In this document: piece after piece, positions 42,728-54,621 of the stretch
Numbering within the stretch: the stretch's first letter is position 1
How the letters are laid out: every line of letters starts with the position of its first letter
Assembly (NCBI GenBank): GCA_032717465.1
Contig: CM064732.1
Coordinates: forward strand, 26,622,171-26,686,170
DNA from: Coenobita brevimanus
Taxonomy: Eukaryota > Arthropoda > Malacostraca > Decapoda > Coenobitidae
Direction: 5' to 3'
DNA: 64,000 nt
The notes under the pieces: generated by a model
What the model was told of the DNA's origin: nothing
The model's input: the letters and a program-made list of their open reading frames with translations, nothing else
The model's database searches: none
Position numbers and translations under genes: made by a program

Positions 42728-42836
42728 TATATTAGACACCATGTATTGACTCTCTCTCTCTCTCTCTTTCTTACCTGTCATCCCTCCGCCCCGTCAGTAA
42801 TGTTATTGAATCTGTGGTTCATTTGGGTCACACGGC

Positions 42837-42880
<44 letters not shown>

Positions 42881-43040
42881 ATTTATAGCATATTAGATAC
42901 CATGTTTCGTCTGTCTATCTGTCTGTCTGTCTGTCTCTTGCCTGTCATCTCCCCTTCTTCTCAATGACACTGTTGAAAATACGGCTTATTTGGGCTTTTA
43001 ACTTGATGACCGCCAGTCCTAGCAGCACAGCACACGGCTT

Positions 43041-43231
<191 letters not shown>

Positions 43232-43544
43232 CCTCCCTTAGTGTGCGGCCACATTTGCTAGAAACGTGATCGACGAGATGAAACGAAGCACCGCGTTAGA
43301 GCTGCTGCAGTATTCGAGTCTGAACGTTGGATGGACCCCTGAGTCTTGTTTCCTCCTGGCGATCACATGTTCGGGGGCAAGTGTATCCGGGCCTTTAGAC
43401 TTATCCATCTCAGTCTGGAGCACCTTAGGCCACCAAATAACATAACATCAGTGTGTTTGTTATATGGGCACCAGACAGCGTAGTAACTGGCATTCTAGAT
43501 TGGTTGGCACCATGCAGATAGTTACTCAGTGTAGACTCACTTGA

Positions 43545-43985
43545 AAAAGCCGTCAAAGTAAAGTGGTAAAAAAGACGTCATGGAAGCGAGTGGGCTAAAT
43601 AGATGTAATGAAAATGAATGGATTAAAATGTTGTCATGGAAGTGAATGGATTGAAAAATTGTCATGGTAGTGAATGGGTTAAAAAGACGTCATGGTTGTG
43701 AGAGGGTTACAAGGACGTCATGGTAACGAAGGGGTTAAAGAGGTGTCATGGCAGCGAAGGCGTTAAATAAGTCATAGAGGTGAATGGGTAAAAAAGTAAT
43801 CCTAGTGAATGGGTTAAAAAGCCGTCATGGTCGTGAAGGAACTAAAATAACGTCATGGTAGTGAAGGAGTTAAATAAAACGACATTAAAGTAAAAGAGAT
43901 AAGAAAACGTCAGGAGCGTAATGTGCTTAAAGGTCACCGCTTTAAAGTGATAACAATGGCGTCTTGGCAATGATGGGATTAAGTT
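43545..43985. repeat. minisatellite with GACGTCATG, second block
   Basis: About fifteen units of the same ~28-bp type as at 41,440-41,880, ending in a TTAAGTTCCGAAGATGG junction shared by both blocks (copy 1 has extra bases in it). Confidence 0.85.
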
Positions 43986-44062
43986 CCGAAGATGGGGGGT
44001 GAGGAGGAATTTTCTGTTGACACTTCCTCATATTGGCAGCTTCGTCACTCGATCAAAGGCTT

Positions 44063-44206
<144 letters not shown>

Positions 44207-44881
44207 AAGGGGTGAATTATTAGAAAGATAGAACGATTAATGGAATGAACGGAAGGAGAGATCAACTTGAAAGACAAAAATAGGAGCAAGTGAAGAGCAT
44301 AAGGGGGAGCAAGTGAAGAGCATAAGGGGGAGCAAGGAGAATCGGACAATAAGAGTGATACGAGAAGGAAAGAAAAAAGAAAGGACGGAAAAAGAGGATA
44401 AAATGAAGGAAGGACAGGGAAGAAATAAGAGAAAATGAATGAAGAAAGTAAGGAAGGAAGGAATGAGAAGCTAAAGATAAGGGAAACACAAAGGAAGGGG
44501 AGAGGATGGCTGGCTTGACAGACACACAGAAACTTGGCAACAAGGGATACAGAGAGGGAGAAAAAGAGGGGGAGGGAAAAGAAATAGTATGAAACAAGCA
44601 TGTCGCTGTCCAATTAAGCCGCTCAGCATTTGTTTAAATGGGAAGAGTTTCTGGACCACTGTTCACTTTCCTCAAAACCAATGATGTATGCGTCGACGGA
44701 GAACCAAGTGCTTCAAGGCCCTATCCGGCTGTTGAGCTGTAAAACCAGTGGGACTATGTGTCGGTCAATACACCCTTTCAGAAAATTTAAGTCAACATGA
44801 AACTGAAACCGGCTCATCTTTGATTCCTTGCAACTATTCTGCCAAGTTCATTGAAATCCATTTACTATTTTCTGCTGCGCT

Positions 44882-44940
<59 letters not shown>

Positions 44941-44942
<2 letters not shown>

Positions 44943-45436
44943 ATCATAGCATATTAGACAAGCTCCTCCCGACCCAACAGGGCCACGCAGCACTAGCTCA
45001 AATGAGAGCCACTTCTGAACCGCTCATCTATTTGTTGGAACCCAACGTTTTATGCCAGGAATAGCGAAGCACTTGCTCCCTGGGATGCGAATGAAGCACT
45101 GTGGAAATGTCCCTCCATACTTCCAGTGTAATGTAAAACCAATGTAGGAAAATATAACAGGTCAAAACTCTCCCTTAGAAAATATCACCCGAAATGAAAC
45201 TGCACACATTTCCAATCATCTTGCTTGGGGAGCGGGGTGGCTCAGAGGTAGAGCGATGGACTCGAGACCGCGAGGTCGAGAGTTCCCGCCCCGCCCGGGA
45301 AGCTGCCTTTGCTGGGAAAGGTAGCGCACTCCTGTAACCTTAGCAGGGATAAATGAAATATTTAAGTCTAGCTAGTAGAAATAATCCCAATCATCCTGCC
45401 AAGTTTCATCGAATTCTTTCTTCCTGTTTCGGTTCC

Positions 45437-45493
<57 letters not shown>

Positions 45494-45518
45494 CTAGAAT
45501 TATATTAGACACCATGTT

Positions 45519-45569
<51 letters not shown>

Positions 45570-45671
45570 TGCTACTTGTCATCCCCCCTCCCTCTCAGTG
45601 ACATTACTGAATCTGTCGCTCATTTGCGTTTCGAACCTGAAGCCTGCCAGTCCTAGCACCACAGCACCCGG

Positions 45672-45744
<73 letters not shown>

Positions 45745-45750
45745 ACACAT
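44941..45750. repeat. segmental duplication unit, copy 3 (partial)
   Basis: AAATGAGAGCCACTTCTGAACCG, GGAATAGCGAAGCACTTGCTC, CTCCCTTAGAAAATATCACC, a CCAATCATC segment (split by SINE-D), (CA)n at 45,438-45,492, (CT)n at 45,522-45,565, ATTACTGAATCTGTCGCTC, CTGCCAGTCCTAGCACCACA and (CA)n at 45,673-45,748 follow the order of copy 1. It lacks the minisatellite part. Confidence 0.8.
45225..45386 (+). mobile_element. SINE-D, tRNA-headed, with target duplication and empty-site paralogue
   Basis: CCAATCATCTTGC at 45,212-45,224 and CCAATCATCCTGC at 45,387-45,399 flank 162 bp. The insert starts TTGGGGAGCGGGGTGGCTCA, with box A-like GTGGCTCAGAGGTAGAGC and a weak box B (GAGTTCCCGCCC), then a short body and an AT-rich tail. 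Copy 1 of the duplication has the same target segment uninterrupted at about 42,599-42,615 (CCAACCATCTTACCGAGT), an empty site. Confidence 0.88.
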
Positions 45751-46168
45751 GCAGAATTACTTAATGCTGTTCTGCTACAGAGGCCGAAACCTGCTATATT
45801 GCCAAGAGTGTTCTGTTTTTCATTGCCTAAGGTGCCAGCGTGTGTAACTCTGCAGACCAATCCTGAGTCCGCAAATTTTGCCAAAAACTCAACATGTCAA
45901 GTTCTCGTTGAGTGGTAGACCTTTTGGGTGTGCCTTCGTTGTCAACACTCTTCTCTGGCCAGGTTCCGAGCTTCTTCGAGCTGAATGGTTCCTTCGTTGA
46001 AGAGGGATCGCCATTGTTGTCAGTCCTAGGCATTGGTTTCGTGATCTTTTGGTATGATGTTGCACTTCTTCAGAGTTGTTCTTATATGATCTATATATCT
46101 CTTCTGTCCCCCTTGGTTGCGGCGGGAATTGGCCATACAGAACCTGACTTGGACGGCGGTGTTCCGGC

Positions 46169-46169
<1 letters not shown>
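45751..46169. other. no feature recognised
   Basis: Mixed-composition DNA. The frames crossing it owe their length to flanking CA repeats. Confidence 0.5.
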
Positions 46170-46211
<42 letters not shown>

Positions 46212-46406
46212 GCCGTCTTCTATTCCTCCATCCATCTCTTCTGCCCTGTGGTTGTGTCTACTGTACTGTCCGCGTTTATCTAGTCTCCCTCCCCACCTCT
46301 CTCCCTTTCTTTCCCTCTCTCATTCTATCTCCTCTCCCTCTCTGTCATTCCTTTCTTCTATATCTCTTTCTCTTGTATACATGGTCTCACCTTACCTTTC
46401 TCAGAT

Positions 46407-46465
<59 letters not shown>

Positions 46466-46935
46466 ATGTATGTATCCTACCTACCGCAATATACATGTCT
46501 ATATACCTATATCAGTATCTTCTACCAACACATCTTCCTCACTTTTCTCTCTCTCTCCCTCTCCATTATCTTCCGTTCTGTACATTCCTCATTTTTTCTC
46601 TTTCTCTACAATTCTATTCTTCTATATCCTTAACTCATTTCCCATTTCTATGCTTCTCCCCTCTTTCCTCCCTCTATAATTCTTTACATTGTCCTCCCTT
46701 TGTCCTCCCAAATTCTGTGTTTAACCATCCATCCCTCCGTCCTTTTCTGCTTTCTTATACTACTCGCTCCATCTATATTTCCCCTCTGTCCATCCCTCTT
46801 TCCCTTCACCCCTCCCCCTCTCCCCTCGCTAATGCTATGCTTCCCTCTCATCCATCCTTTCCTCCATATTTCTTTTTTTTTCTCTCTCTCAGTCCTTTCT
46901 CCTAGAGATCTCCCTACCTTCCCCTACGCTTCTCC
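46170..46935. repeat. (CA)n followed by a polypyrimidine tract
   Basis: (CA)n at 46,170-46,210, then ~700 bp of C/T-rich DNA with (CT)n at 46,412-46,461. The 262-codon Ser/Leu/Pro-rich frame here is a composition artefact. Confidence 0.88.
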
Positions 46936-47169
46936 TCCAGTACTTTGATCACATGGCGAAAGTCCGTCACAGTCTTGGGAATTACACAAATGGGCAACAG
47001 GGTCGGTATAAGTCAGTGATTATCAAACTTTTTCACTTCATTCCCCACTTGTCGCGATCTTATCCTCGTGGGCTCCCTTCAGTTTTATCTCAAGCCCCTC
47101 ACAATTTATGATGAAAAAACTGTTTAGCTGCACTCCATTCATTTTAATACTTACAGCTATCAGTCAAAA

Positions 47170-49060
47170 TGCATATTTTGTTACATATCAATGGGATGGA
47201 TGACACTGCTTTCAGTCAGTCGACTGATTCGAGGCTGAATCACTGATAACGCACATCTCATATCTGGCTTCACATTGAACCGGTTTTGGCTATTACTTTT
47301 TATGTGTAGAAGGGCGGGGAAACCAGATTCACATAAATTTTATGTGGAAAATGGCAAGAGGACTGTAAGTGCAATTTCACTAACTTTTGGAAATAACTGA
47401 TACATGGAGCACCAGAACACAGTCACAGATGTTTCTTCATAAAAGACTGGCAGCAGAATAATTTCTGAGGTCAAGGAATTCGTCCTGAACATCATCGGGA
47501 ATGGCAGCATTACCAAGAGTAGCAAAGAAAGGATTTCTCACCAATTTCCCTTCTTCCTCCTGGGATTCTGGGAAGTATTTTTTGAGCTCACTTTCCAAGG
47601 ATTTCAAGTGCTGAATTATTCCACTTTTGAGTCATGGATCAAGTAGGTGATCCTCTTTTATGTCATCAAGAACAGTTGAAAGACTCAAACATGGCAAAAT
47701 TTTCTGCATTCACTTTCCATTGCCAGTTCTGGCGTTTAGCAAGAAATGCACGCATACAGTTCACAAGTGAATAACAATTCTTTCCTTGCCTTGTAACTTC
47801 AGATTCAGTCTGTGTAGCTGCTCAAAAATGTCGGCCAGGTATGCAACACGTGACCCACAATGCAAAGGGCACCAGGGAGGGTTTTTGATGCCAGTGAAAA
47901 ACGATGGATCATACAATGAAACACTTTCGCAATCGGAGCTACTTCCTTGACATGCTTCTGTGACCATGATTTTGATTCCAGCATCGTCAGAGCCTCATCG
48001 TTACAGACTACCCAGCAATTTTCCAGGCTATTCCTTTAGTTGTGAAGAAAAAAGTCAGCTTTTCCATCGAATCTACAGCTTTTGTGGTAATTTCAAGCTG
48101 TGTACGGAACAGATATTCATCTTCGAAGTCATGTATCAATACGTACCTAACGAACACTAGTAGCTGTGCACAAGAACTCACACCCGTTGACTCAACCAAC
48201 TATACTGAGAACATACCAGTTGGAGACAATTTAATCACCTGTATCACTTGTTCCATGATATCATCTGACATTTCACTAATTCTCCGTTTCATTGTGTCGT
48301 ATGACAAGGAAATCTGTTGAATCGTATGTGCACTTGACTTTCTGACAACCCGCTTGACCATCTTTACAGAACATGGCTTAATTAATGTTTCACCAGACGT
48401 GTTGGCCTTTTTCTTCCTTGCTATTTCAAGGAAAACCTCATATAATGCCTCTACTAAACTTAAGTTCTGTTGTTGGAAAGCACCACTACCATCCAGTCTC
48501 CGTTTTCCCAAATTTGGTTCATGGTGCTTGAAGAAACTGAGGTTTTTCTCTGCATACTGAGGGTGGATTGTCGTCTGATGATGCTTCAGCTTACTAGGCC
48601 TCACACTATCGTTCCCCAGCTCTTTGAAACACAGCACATTTTATTTTTTTTTTTATTTGTCTGACTCCATAACCTGCTATCAAGGCCCAGTAATCCCCCT
48701 ACATACCACACACCTCTCTACATGTCACCACCTCGGCGCCAACACCCACCGTCCACACCGAATACATGCCAGGGCTGTCTCATACAGGACTGGTGCATTT
48801 GTATGAGCGAGGATATTTTTACGACATGTCGGCGGGTCCTCTGGAAGAGCAGTAAAGTCTGATTTCGTGAAATTCATATCCTTAAACTGTTCCCTGCTCC
48901 AGCTGGGATTTGAACCTGGGTCCGGTAGGACTTCAGGCCACCTCTCTACCGTTTGAGCCACCGCCTCCCCCAAATACTGAGGTTTCTCGAGGCTATCAGC
49001 CAGAATAGACGTAAATCCGCATTTACTGTATTCATCATTGTCCTTCCGTTCCTAACAGCA
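47170..49060 (-). pseudogene. hAT (ZBED5/FAM200-like) transposase, decayed
   Basis: Minus strand, in order: CGFTSILADSLEKPQY (start of a BED-like finger, ~48,985-49,050), SINE-B insertion, CFKELGNDSVRPSKLKHH (rest of the finger), ALYEVFLEIARKKKANTSGE, VKMVKRVVRKSSAHTIQQIS, then VSSCAQLLVFVRYV near 48,170. RVAYLADIFEQLHRLNLKLQ lies at ~47,770-47,860 and IPDDVQDEFLDLRN at ~47,470-47,510. FWCSMYQLFPKVSEIAL and NRFNVKPDMRCALSVIQPRI, the C-terminal hAT dimerisation region, end near 47,170. Between ~48,000 and 47,960 a block including catalytic residues seems deleted. Multiple stops and shifts are present. It is non-functional. Confidence 0.85.
48640..48970 (-). mobile_element. SINE-B copy 2, full length, inside the hAT finger region
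   Basis: On the minus strand GAGGCGGTGGCTCAAACGG (box A) and GGTTCAAATCC (box B, one change) head the element. The body phrases match SINE-B copy 1 in order, and it ends in poly-A at 48,642-48,656. The coding sense of the transposase finger resumes immediately beyond it. Confidence 0.88.
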
Positions 49061-49769
49061 TTGGCAGCGATTAAAAATCTATATTAAAAAAAAACAAACA
49101 GATAGAAACAGATGGATGATAGAGTTTAAAATTTTGTGGCCACTTGCACCAGAGTGAATTAATTCACTACACTGATTTAAAATCACTGTTGAAAAGAAAA
49201 AAAATACCAGCATCAAACGACTTTCACCAAGCAAGCATGATTGTGTTATAGGTACACGCAAGTGAATTTAATTTTAATCTGCATGAAGTCATTGGTTTTC
49301 AGTATTTGACTTTTTTGCAAAAAATACTGCATTCATTGTGATCATTTTTTTTTTTTTCTAATATGTTATAGTAAGTTTCATTATAGAAGCTTTCGAGGTA
49401 ATAATGTAGATGTTACCACTAGCGCAATCGAAGTCAAATTAGTCTGGCATCATAGAAACTATTAAATTCTCTGAATTCTCCGCGTGTGGTAGCCGGGTTC
49501 CGTCGTCGCCTTTGCTTACGCAAATATTTTTTTTTAAATAATGGTTACACTGTTGAAAACAATGTGAAATATTGTGCGAAACAACTAAAGGCAGCATTCA
49601 CTTTGAATAATCATATTTAATTACCGTATCATTTTCACACTGTCACAAATTTTGACAGTAAACAGTAAATCTTGATGAAAGAAAATAAAGGTGACAAAAG
49701 CAACATAAGATACCACATGTGAATGTGGCATCATCCAAAAACATCAATATTTGTGCAAATCATTCGGGA
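49061..49769. other. hAT interior, no feature recognised
   Basis: AT-rich with poly-A and poly-T runs. Probably 5' non-coding DNA of the hAT element. Confidence 0.45.
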
Positions 49770-50368
49770 GCCGATGCTAATCGCCAGCCAGAACATACTG
49801 TTGGCCAAGGCCAAGATTTAGGCTATATCTTGATACCCTGAAGGTTTCATGTTGATAGCTCAAGCCGTTCATGAGATACAACGATATTAACAGCGGGCGA
49901 TAAAACCTAGTTGGCTTCTGGCAGCCATTTGGGTGACCTTGACCGCCAGGGCCCATTATCGAACCCTCCAAGATTTTGGCCATATCTTGATACCCTGAAG
50001 GTTTCATGTTGACAGCTCAAGCCGCTCGTGGGACAATGTTGCTAAAGGTGGGCAATAAAAAACTAGTTGACATTTGGTAGCCATTTTGGTGACCTTAACC
50101 TTGATTCCGAGTGCCCATTTTGGGACTCGTCCAAGATTTTGGCCATATCTTGATATCCGGAAGGTTCCATGTTTATAGCTCAAGCCGTTTATAAGATATA
50201 AAGGCGCAGGAGGCGAGCAATAAAAACTAATTGAACTTTGGCAGCCATTTTGATGACCTTGGCCTTGACCGCAAGTGCTCATTGTTAACCCGTCCAAGAT
50301 TTTGGTCATATCTTCATACCCTGAAAGTTTCATGTTGATAGCTCAAGTCGTTTATGAGATATAATTGG

Positions 50369-50369
<1 letters not shown>
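49770..50369. repeat. tandem array of ~165-bp units
   Basis: Four units contain CCAAGATTTTGGCCATATCTTG, ATACCCTGAAGGTTTCATGT, TGATAGCTCAAGCCG and GGCAGCCATTT..GTGACCTTGACC. They start near 49,808, 49,970, 50,130 and 50,292. No coding capacity. (CA)n follows at 50,370-50,400. Confidence 0.88.
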
Positions 50370-50403
<34 letters not shown>

Positions 50404-50574
50404 GTAGGCAAAAACATTATCGCTCAGTCTTCTAAAGACAGGCGATAATAAGTAACAAAAACAAAATGATGTTTTTAAGTTGAAGCCGGTTCTACCCTGC
50501 ATTAAAATTTCACATTGTCATTAATTTCAATTTAGAGTTGCAGATATCTGCTTTAGAACCGGCTTTGGTGAAAG

Positions 50575-51150
50575 CTGTTTGATTTAAATTCATCGTAACA
50601 CGGTGATCTTTTTTTTACCCGTTCCCTTCCCGGAGGGACTCAGGGAAGAGTATTGATTTCATTTGGTTTGTCTGTTTCTTTTTCTGTCTGCCTAAACAGC
50701 TTTACGCAAAAACTACTGCTGCGATTGTGACTAAAATTACAGGGATGATGGGCTATGACCTTCTGATCACTTGGTTAAGTCTGGGGCCATTTCGGCCATG
50801 GCCCAGGCTGTAGGCCCAAAAAATGTAAAAAAAAAAAAAAAAAATCACCATAACTCCTTTCAAATCCGTCATATCGACATGAAACCAAAAGCTTAAGGTG
50901 CATCTTTCACATTTGTATCCTATAACATGCCTCCTTACATCAGGGGGGTCACTCCCTAGTTATCGGTAGGAGGGTCAATGTCACATGGGTTGGGCCTAAA
51001 ATTTCAAGTGAGCATAAAATCGTCAATTTTCACCCTATTTACTCAAATCTGACGTATGACATCTTTGACTAGATACCCTGTTGTGTTTATACGTCAGCAC
51101 TAAAGTGACTGCCGGGAACAAGTTTGCTGTGCCTTGGCACCGTTTCTTGT
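50575..51150. repeat. candidate unclassified interspersed repeat
   Basis: Starts near CCCGTTCCCTTCCCGGAGGG and includes TTTGTCTGTTTCTTTTTCTG and a final GCCTTGGCACCGTTTCTTG. This layout resembles short repeats common in marine invertebrates, but no second full copy lies in this window, so the call is by general resemblance only. Confidence 0.3.
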
Positions 51151-51199
51151 TTACCATTGATTTTAATTTAGATCATTTGATGGAAGTGAATTAGATGAA

Positions 51200-51956
51200 T
51201 TTCATATTTTAAATCCGTTCTGCATTATTTTTTTTGGTGCAAGTGGCCAGTGATAATAACAAAAATGGATTAATGAGATAATGAACAAAAATAAGATTAC
51301 AGAGAGAGTATGTGAGCAATATCAAAGGCAGTGATGTGACAGGGAGACCACCAGTGAGCTGGGAAGGCAGACTGGAGGAATACATAAACTACAAAGCTAT
51401 ATCTATATCTAAATAAATCTGTAGGTAGGTAGATAGATAGATAGAAAAAAAAATACAAGTCAATTTTACCAAACTAATATCAATTAAATATCTTGCAAGT
51501 AACACTACAGTAATGTAAAGAAAGCAGTGGATATGTCTCACAAACTTACCTTTGTGGGCACTAACTTGGGTTGTGGCCAAGAGGGAGGTTACAACAGGGA
51601 GACACACTTAGCCCCTGCACACAGTCCTAAGTCTGTTAGAAGAATTCCTCTTAGAGACGCGAATAGGACTTCATATATGATATGCTCATCAACAAATTGA
51701 CTCCTGCATATTGCATACGAAGTGTTGCCACTTAGACATATTTTTTCTTGCCTGCTCATTGGCCCAGCAGTGTCGAAACGTAGCAAGTATATGCTGCAGC
51801 GAGAGGGAGCAGGGCTACAAGCTTAAACTCACGGTCCCCTTACTCGAGTATAAGGTAAACGCACACTGACTTACTACTTACACTAGCCCGCCATGACCCC
51901 CCAGAATCCTTCTGTGGCCCACTTTGGGGGTCATGGCTCCCAGTCTGAAAACCAGT
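51200..51956. other. right-hand hAT end region
   Basis: Non-coding DNA leading to the right terminal repeat of the hAT element. A (TAGA)n run lies at ~51,423-51,445. Confidence 0.4.
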
Positions 51957-52189
51957 GCAATAGGTGGTCGATATGGATGGTAGTCGCTGAGTAGTACCAT
52001 TGAATCAGGGTGATCAGTAGCAGGAAATCATTATGGTAAAAGCTGAGGTGTTCCATGACAGGGTGTTCATCATTTGGGGCCAATATTGTTAGAGTCGAGA
52101 TGTTTGGTGTCGGGTAGTGAGGTTGCTTGGTATTAGAGATATTGTATAGTCAGTACTTGGGAGTCAGTGTTTCGTATTAGGGATGTGAA

Positions 52190-52305
52190 GAACTTACTCT
52201 CCTTTTGGAATTGGGAGGATCTTGCCTTGTTACCATGAGTTAGGGAATGAAAAAGTACATATGTATAATCAGAATACTTTAGTTGGAACAGGAGCAAGCT
52301 ATACG
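52190..52305 (-). pseudogene. LINE-J copy 4, short RT fragment
   Basis: The minus-strand translation reads TFSFPNSW, one stop, then GKILPIPKGE. This parallels TSLFPNSWKEANIHPVPKKG of LINE-J copy 2, with an upstream KVF*LYIC that parallels KLFRLCIR. It is about 115 bp and heavily diverged. Confidence 0.65.
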
Positions 52306-52634
52306 ATTTTTGTTTTTCAACGCCAGTTTTATGAGAAGTAACATGGTTATATTGTGCAGCTATTTCAAATTACATGGTAAAGTGGCCAAGAAAAACTAAC
52401 AGAAGGCAATCGAAATAGATTTTTTAAATAAATTTATGTAATGCATGAAACCTACGAGCTACTGATAAAGTAACTAAACTTACAGTATTATTTTTGTATA
52501 TAATTATAACATTACACAATATAATTACTTCACCATCCACAAAGCATACTGATAATATTGTGCCTCCAACAAATGACTGTTATTCTTTATGAACATTAGC
52601 ATCTCATATCTTACTGCTGAGGGTACAACATTCT
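52306..52634. other. no feature recognised
   Basis: AT-rich DNA between LINE-J copy 4 and the LINE-R tail. Confidence 0.5.
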
Positions 52635-52848
52635 ATCTATCTATCTATTGCCAGACGCCTCAATCCCGTTTGGGGTGGCCACAAACAAATCGCCTCCAAG
52701 TCGCCCTGTCCCCCGCCATTTCACTCCCCTGCTCCCAACTCACACCCCCCTCTCTCATATACCTCTCCACCCCATCTCTCCATCTCATCCTCGGCCTCCC
52801 CCTCCCTCTTTCCCCCTCCACCTCACTCACATACACTCTCTTCGTCAG

Positions 52849-54609
52849 TCATTCACCCTCCATCCTCTCCACATGGCCAAACCACCTCAGTGTGTTCCTC
52901 ATAACGCTTCCTATCACATCCACATCAACACCACAACGCTCCTTTATATCCTCTTTCGTCAGCCTGTCTCTCCATGTGACTCCACAGGCTCCTCTTAAAT
53001 AACTGATTTCCACGGCTCTCACTCTTGACTTGTGTCCTTCCAACAACGTCCAAGCTTCACTTCCGTACGTTAGAGTTGGTATCACAATTCTGTCATGTAG
53101 TAACTTTTTCACTTCCATGCTCACTTCCCTGTTTCTTATCACTGCTTTCAAAGAACCAGCAACCTTTCTTCCCTGCTGTACCCTTTCAAGCACTTCACCC
53201 TCTAAACCTCCATCTTTACTCATCACACTACTCAAGTACTTAAACGTACTCACATTTTCCAATTCCTCACCCTCCAACCTCGCTGTACATTCACTGACTT
53301 CACCTCTCTCAAAGACCATCATTTTACTCTTCCCTACATTCACCTTTAGATTCCGTTTCTTACACACTCTCTCAAACTCATCCACCAAGCCTTGCAGCTC
53401 CCCTTCGTCTTCACTCAACAACACAGTATCATCTGCAAACAACAGTACGGGGAGTTTCCAAACACTATCCTCTCTCACCAGGGCCACTCCAACATCCACT
53501 ACCCTACCTTGTACCTCTTTTATTACCCCATCCATGTACAGATTGAACAACCATGGAGACATGACACATCCCTGTTTCAACCCAACTTTCAAAGAGAAAA
53601 ATTCACTTAGTTCACCATCCACACGCACTGCAGCCTTCGCACCATCGTACATACTCTTCACAGCATTCAACAACTTCCCATCTACTCCATATATTCTTAA
53701 CACTTTCCACAATCCTAGTCTATCCACCCTGTCATATGCTTTCTCCAAATCCATGAAAGCTGCATACAACTTCTTTCCCTTCTCTAGAAACTTTTCCACT
53801 AAAGATCTGAGAATGAATATCTGATCTACACAACCTCTTCCCTTCCTAAAGCCTCCCTGTTCTTCTCCAACTAATTTCTCTGTTCTTTCTCTAACTCTGT
53901 CAATAAGTATCCTACCATACACTTTTCCTATTATACTAAGAAGACAAATGCCCCTATGATTACCACACACTTCTTTTTCCCCTTTTCCTTTGTACAAGGG
54001 AATAATTATACCTGACTTCCAATCCTCCGGGACTCTACCTTCCTCCCAGGCCAATCTGCACATCTTCCACATCCATTCTACTACTATCTCTCCCCCATGC
54101 CTCAGCATTTCACCACACACTCCATCAATTCCTGGGGCTTTCCCTGATTTAACTTTCTTCATTGCTTCCACAACTTCTATCCTACTGATTTCTTCCTGTC
54201 CTCTCACCTCCCTCCTTCTCCCAGCCATTCCCCAGCCACTTATACTCGCATTACTTCCATCCTCCACATTCAACAATTCCTTAAAGTGTTCTCTCCATCT
54301 GCTCACTTTTTCTCCCTTCTCCACTAGTAATCTACCATTTTTATCTTTCACTCCCCTGCTAACTTCACTTCCACCCTGTCTTACTCTTTTCACCTCTTTC
54401 CAGAACATTTTCTTACAGTCCCTCCACTTTACACTCAAATTCCTTCCAAATTCCTCATCCACTCTCTTCTTACTCTCTCTTACTAATCTTTTCACCTCTC
54501 TCTTTCTTTCTACATATAACTCTCTCTTCCGCCTCTCAACTTCTTCCACGCCCCTATTTCTCATCCATTCATTGTATGCTTTCTTCTTTTGTGCCACAGC
54601 CCGTTTCAC
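52849..54609 (-). CDS. LINE-R reverse transcriptase part, 586 codons
   Basis: KSGKAPGIDGVCGEML, NHRGICLLSIIGKVYGRILI, EEQGGFRKGRGCVDQIFILR and AAFMDLEKAYDRVDR (motif A) are followed by KVGLKQGCVMSPWLFNLYMD (motif B), LLFADDTVLLSE (catalytic FADD, near residue 393) and TYGSEAWTLLEGHK. It ends RWFGHVERMEGE at a TGA, where a related tail has a coding codon. The frame then continues about 65 codons further (LTKRVYVSEVEG onward) to a natural stop just before the tail. Its first ATG is only the first Met after an upstream TGA, not the true start. The RT is otherwise intact. It copies its own RNA at the nicked target. The clade is RTE-like by motif flavour, not proven. Confidence 0.9.
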   Translation of the reverse strand: MKRAVAQKKKAYNEWMRNRGVEEVERRKRELYVERKREVKRLVRESKKRVDEEFGRNLSVKWRDCKKMFWKEVKRVRQGGSEVSRGVKDKNGRLLVEKGEKVSRWREHFKELLNVEDGSNASISGWGMAGRRREVRGQEEISRIEVVEAMKKVKSGKAPGIDGVCGEMLRHGGEIVVEWMWKMCRLAWEEGRVPEDWKSGIIIPLYKGKGEKEVCGNHRGICLLSIIGKVYGRILIDRVRERTEKLVGEEQGGFRKGRGCVDQIFILRSLVEKFLEKGKKLYAAFMDLEKAYDRVDRLGLWKVLRIYGVDGKLLNAVKSMYDGAKAAVRVDGELSEFFSLKVGLKQGCVMSPWLFNLYMDGVIKEVQGRVVDVGVALVREDSVWKLPVLLFADDTVLLSEDEGELQGLVDEFERVCKKRNLKVNVGKSKMMVFERGEVSECTARLEGEELENVSTFKYLSSVMSKDGGLEGEVLERVQQGRKVAGSLKAVIRNREVSMEVKKLLHDRIVIPTLTYGSEAWTLLEGHKSRVRAVEISYLRGACGVTWRDRLTKEDIKERCGVDVDVIGSVMRNTLRWFGHVERMEGE

Positions 54610-54621
54610 CTCTTCAGTCCA

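Larger units (their letters stand above)
47013..51956 (-). mobile_element. decayed hAT transposon with nested insertions
   Basis: The left end CAGTGATTATCAAACTTTTT and the right end (complement of ~51,935-51,956) CACTGGTTTTCAGACTGGGA are typical hAT-style terminal repeats (CAGTGGTTTTCAAACT type). Between them lie a minus-strand hAT transposase, SINE-B copy 2, a ~165-bp tandem array and a second non-coding repeat. Flanking 8-mers GTATAAGT and CAATAGGT agree at only five positions, so the 8-bp target duplication expected for hAT is weak. The ~4.9-kb span is inferred from the two ends. Confidence 0.65.

Noticed and set aside
46117..46905. 262-codon plus frame
   Set aside because: Starts in (CA)n and runs through CT-rich DNA. 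Composition alone explains it.
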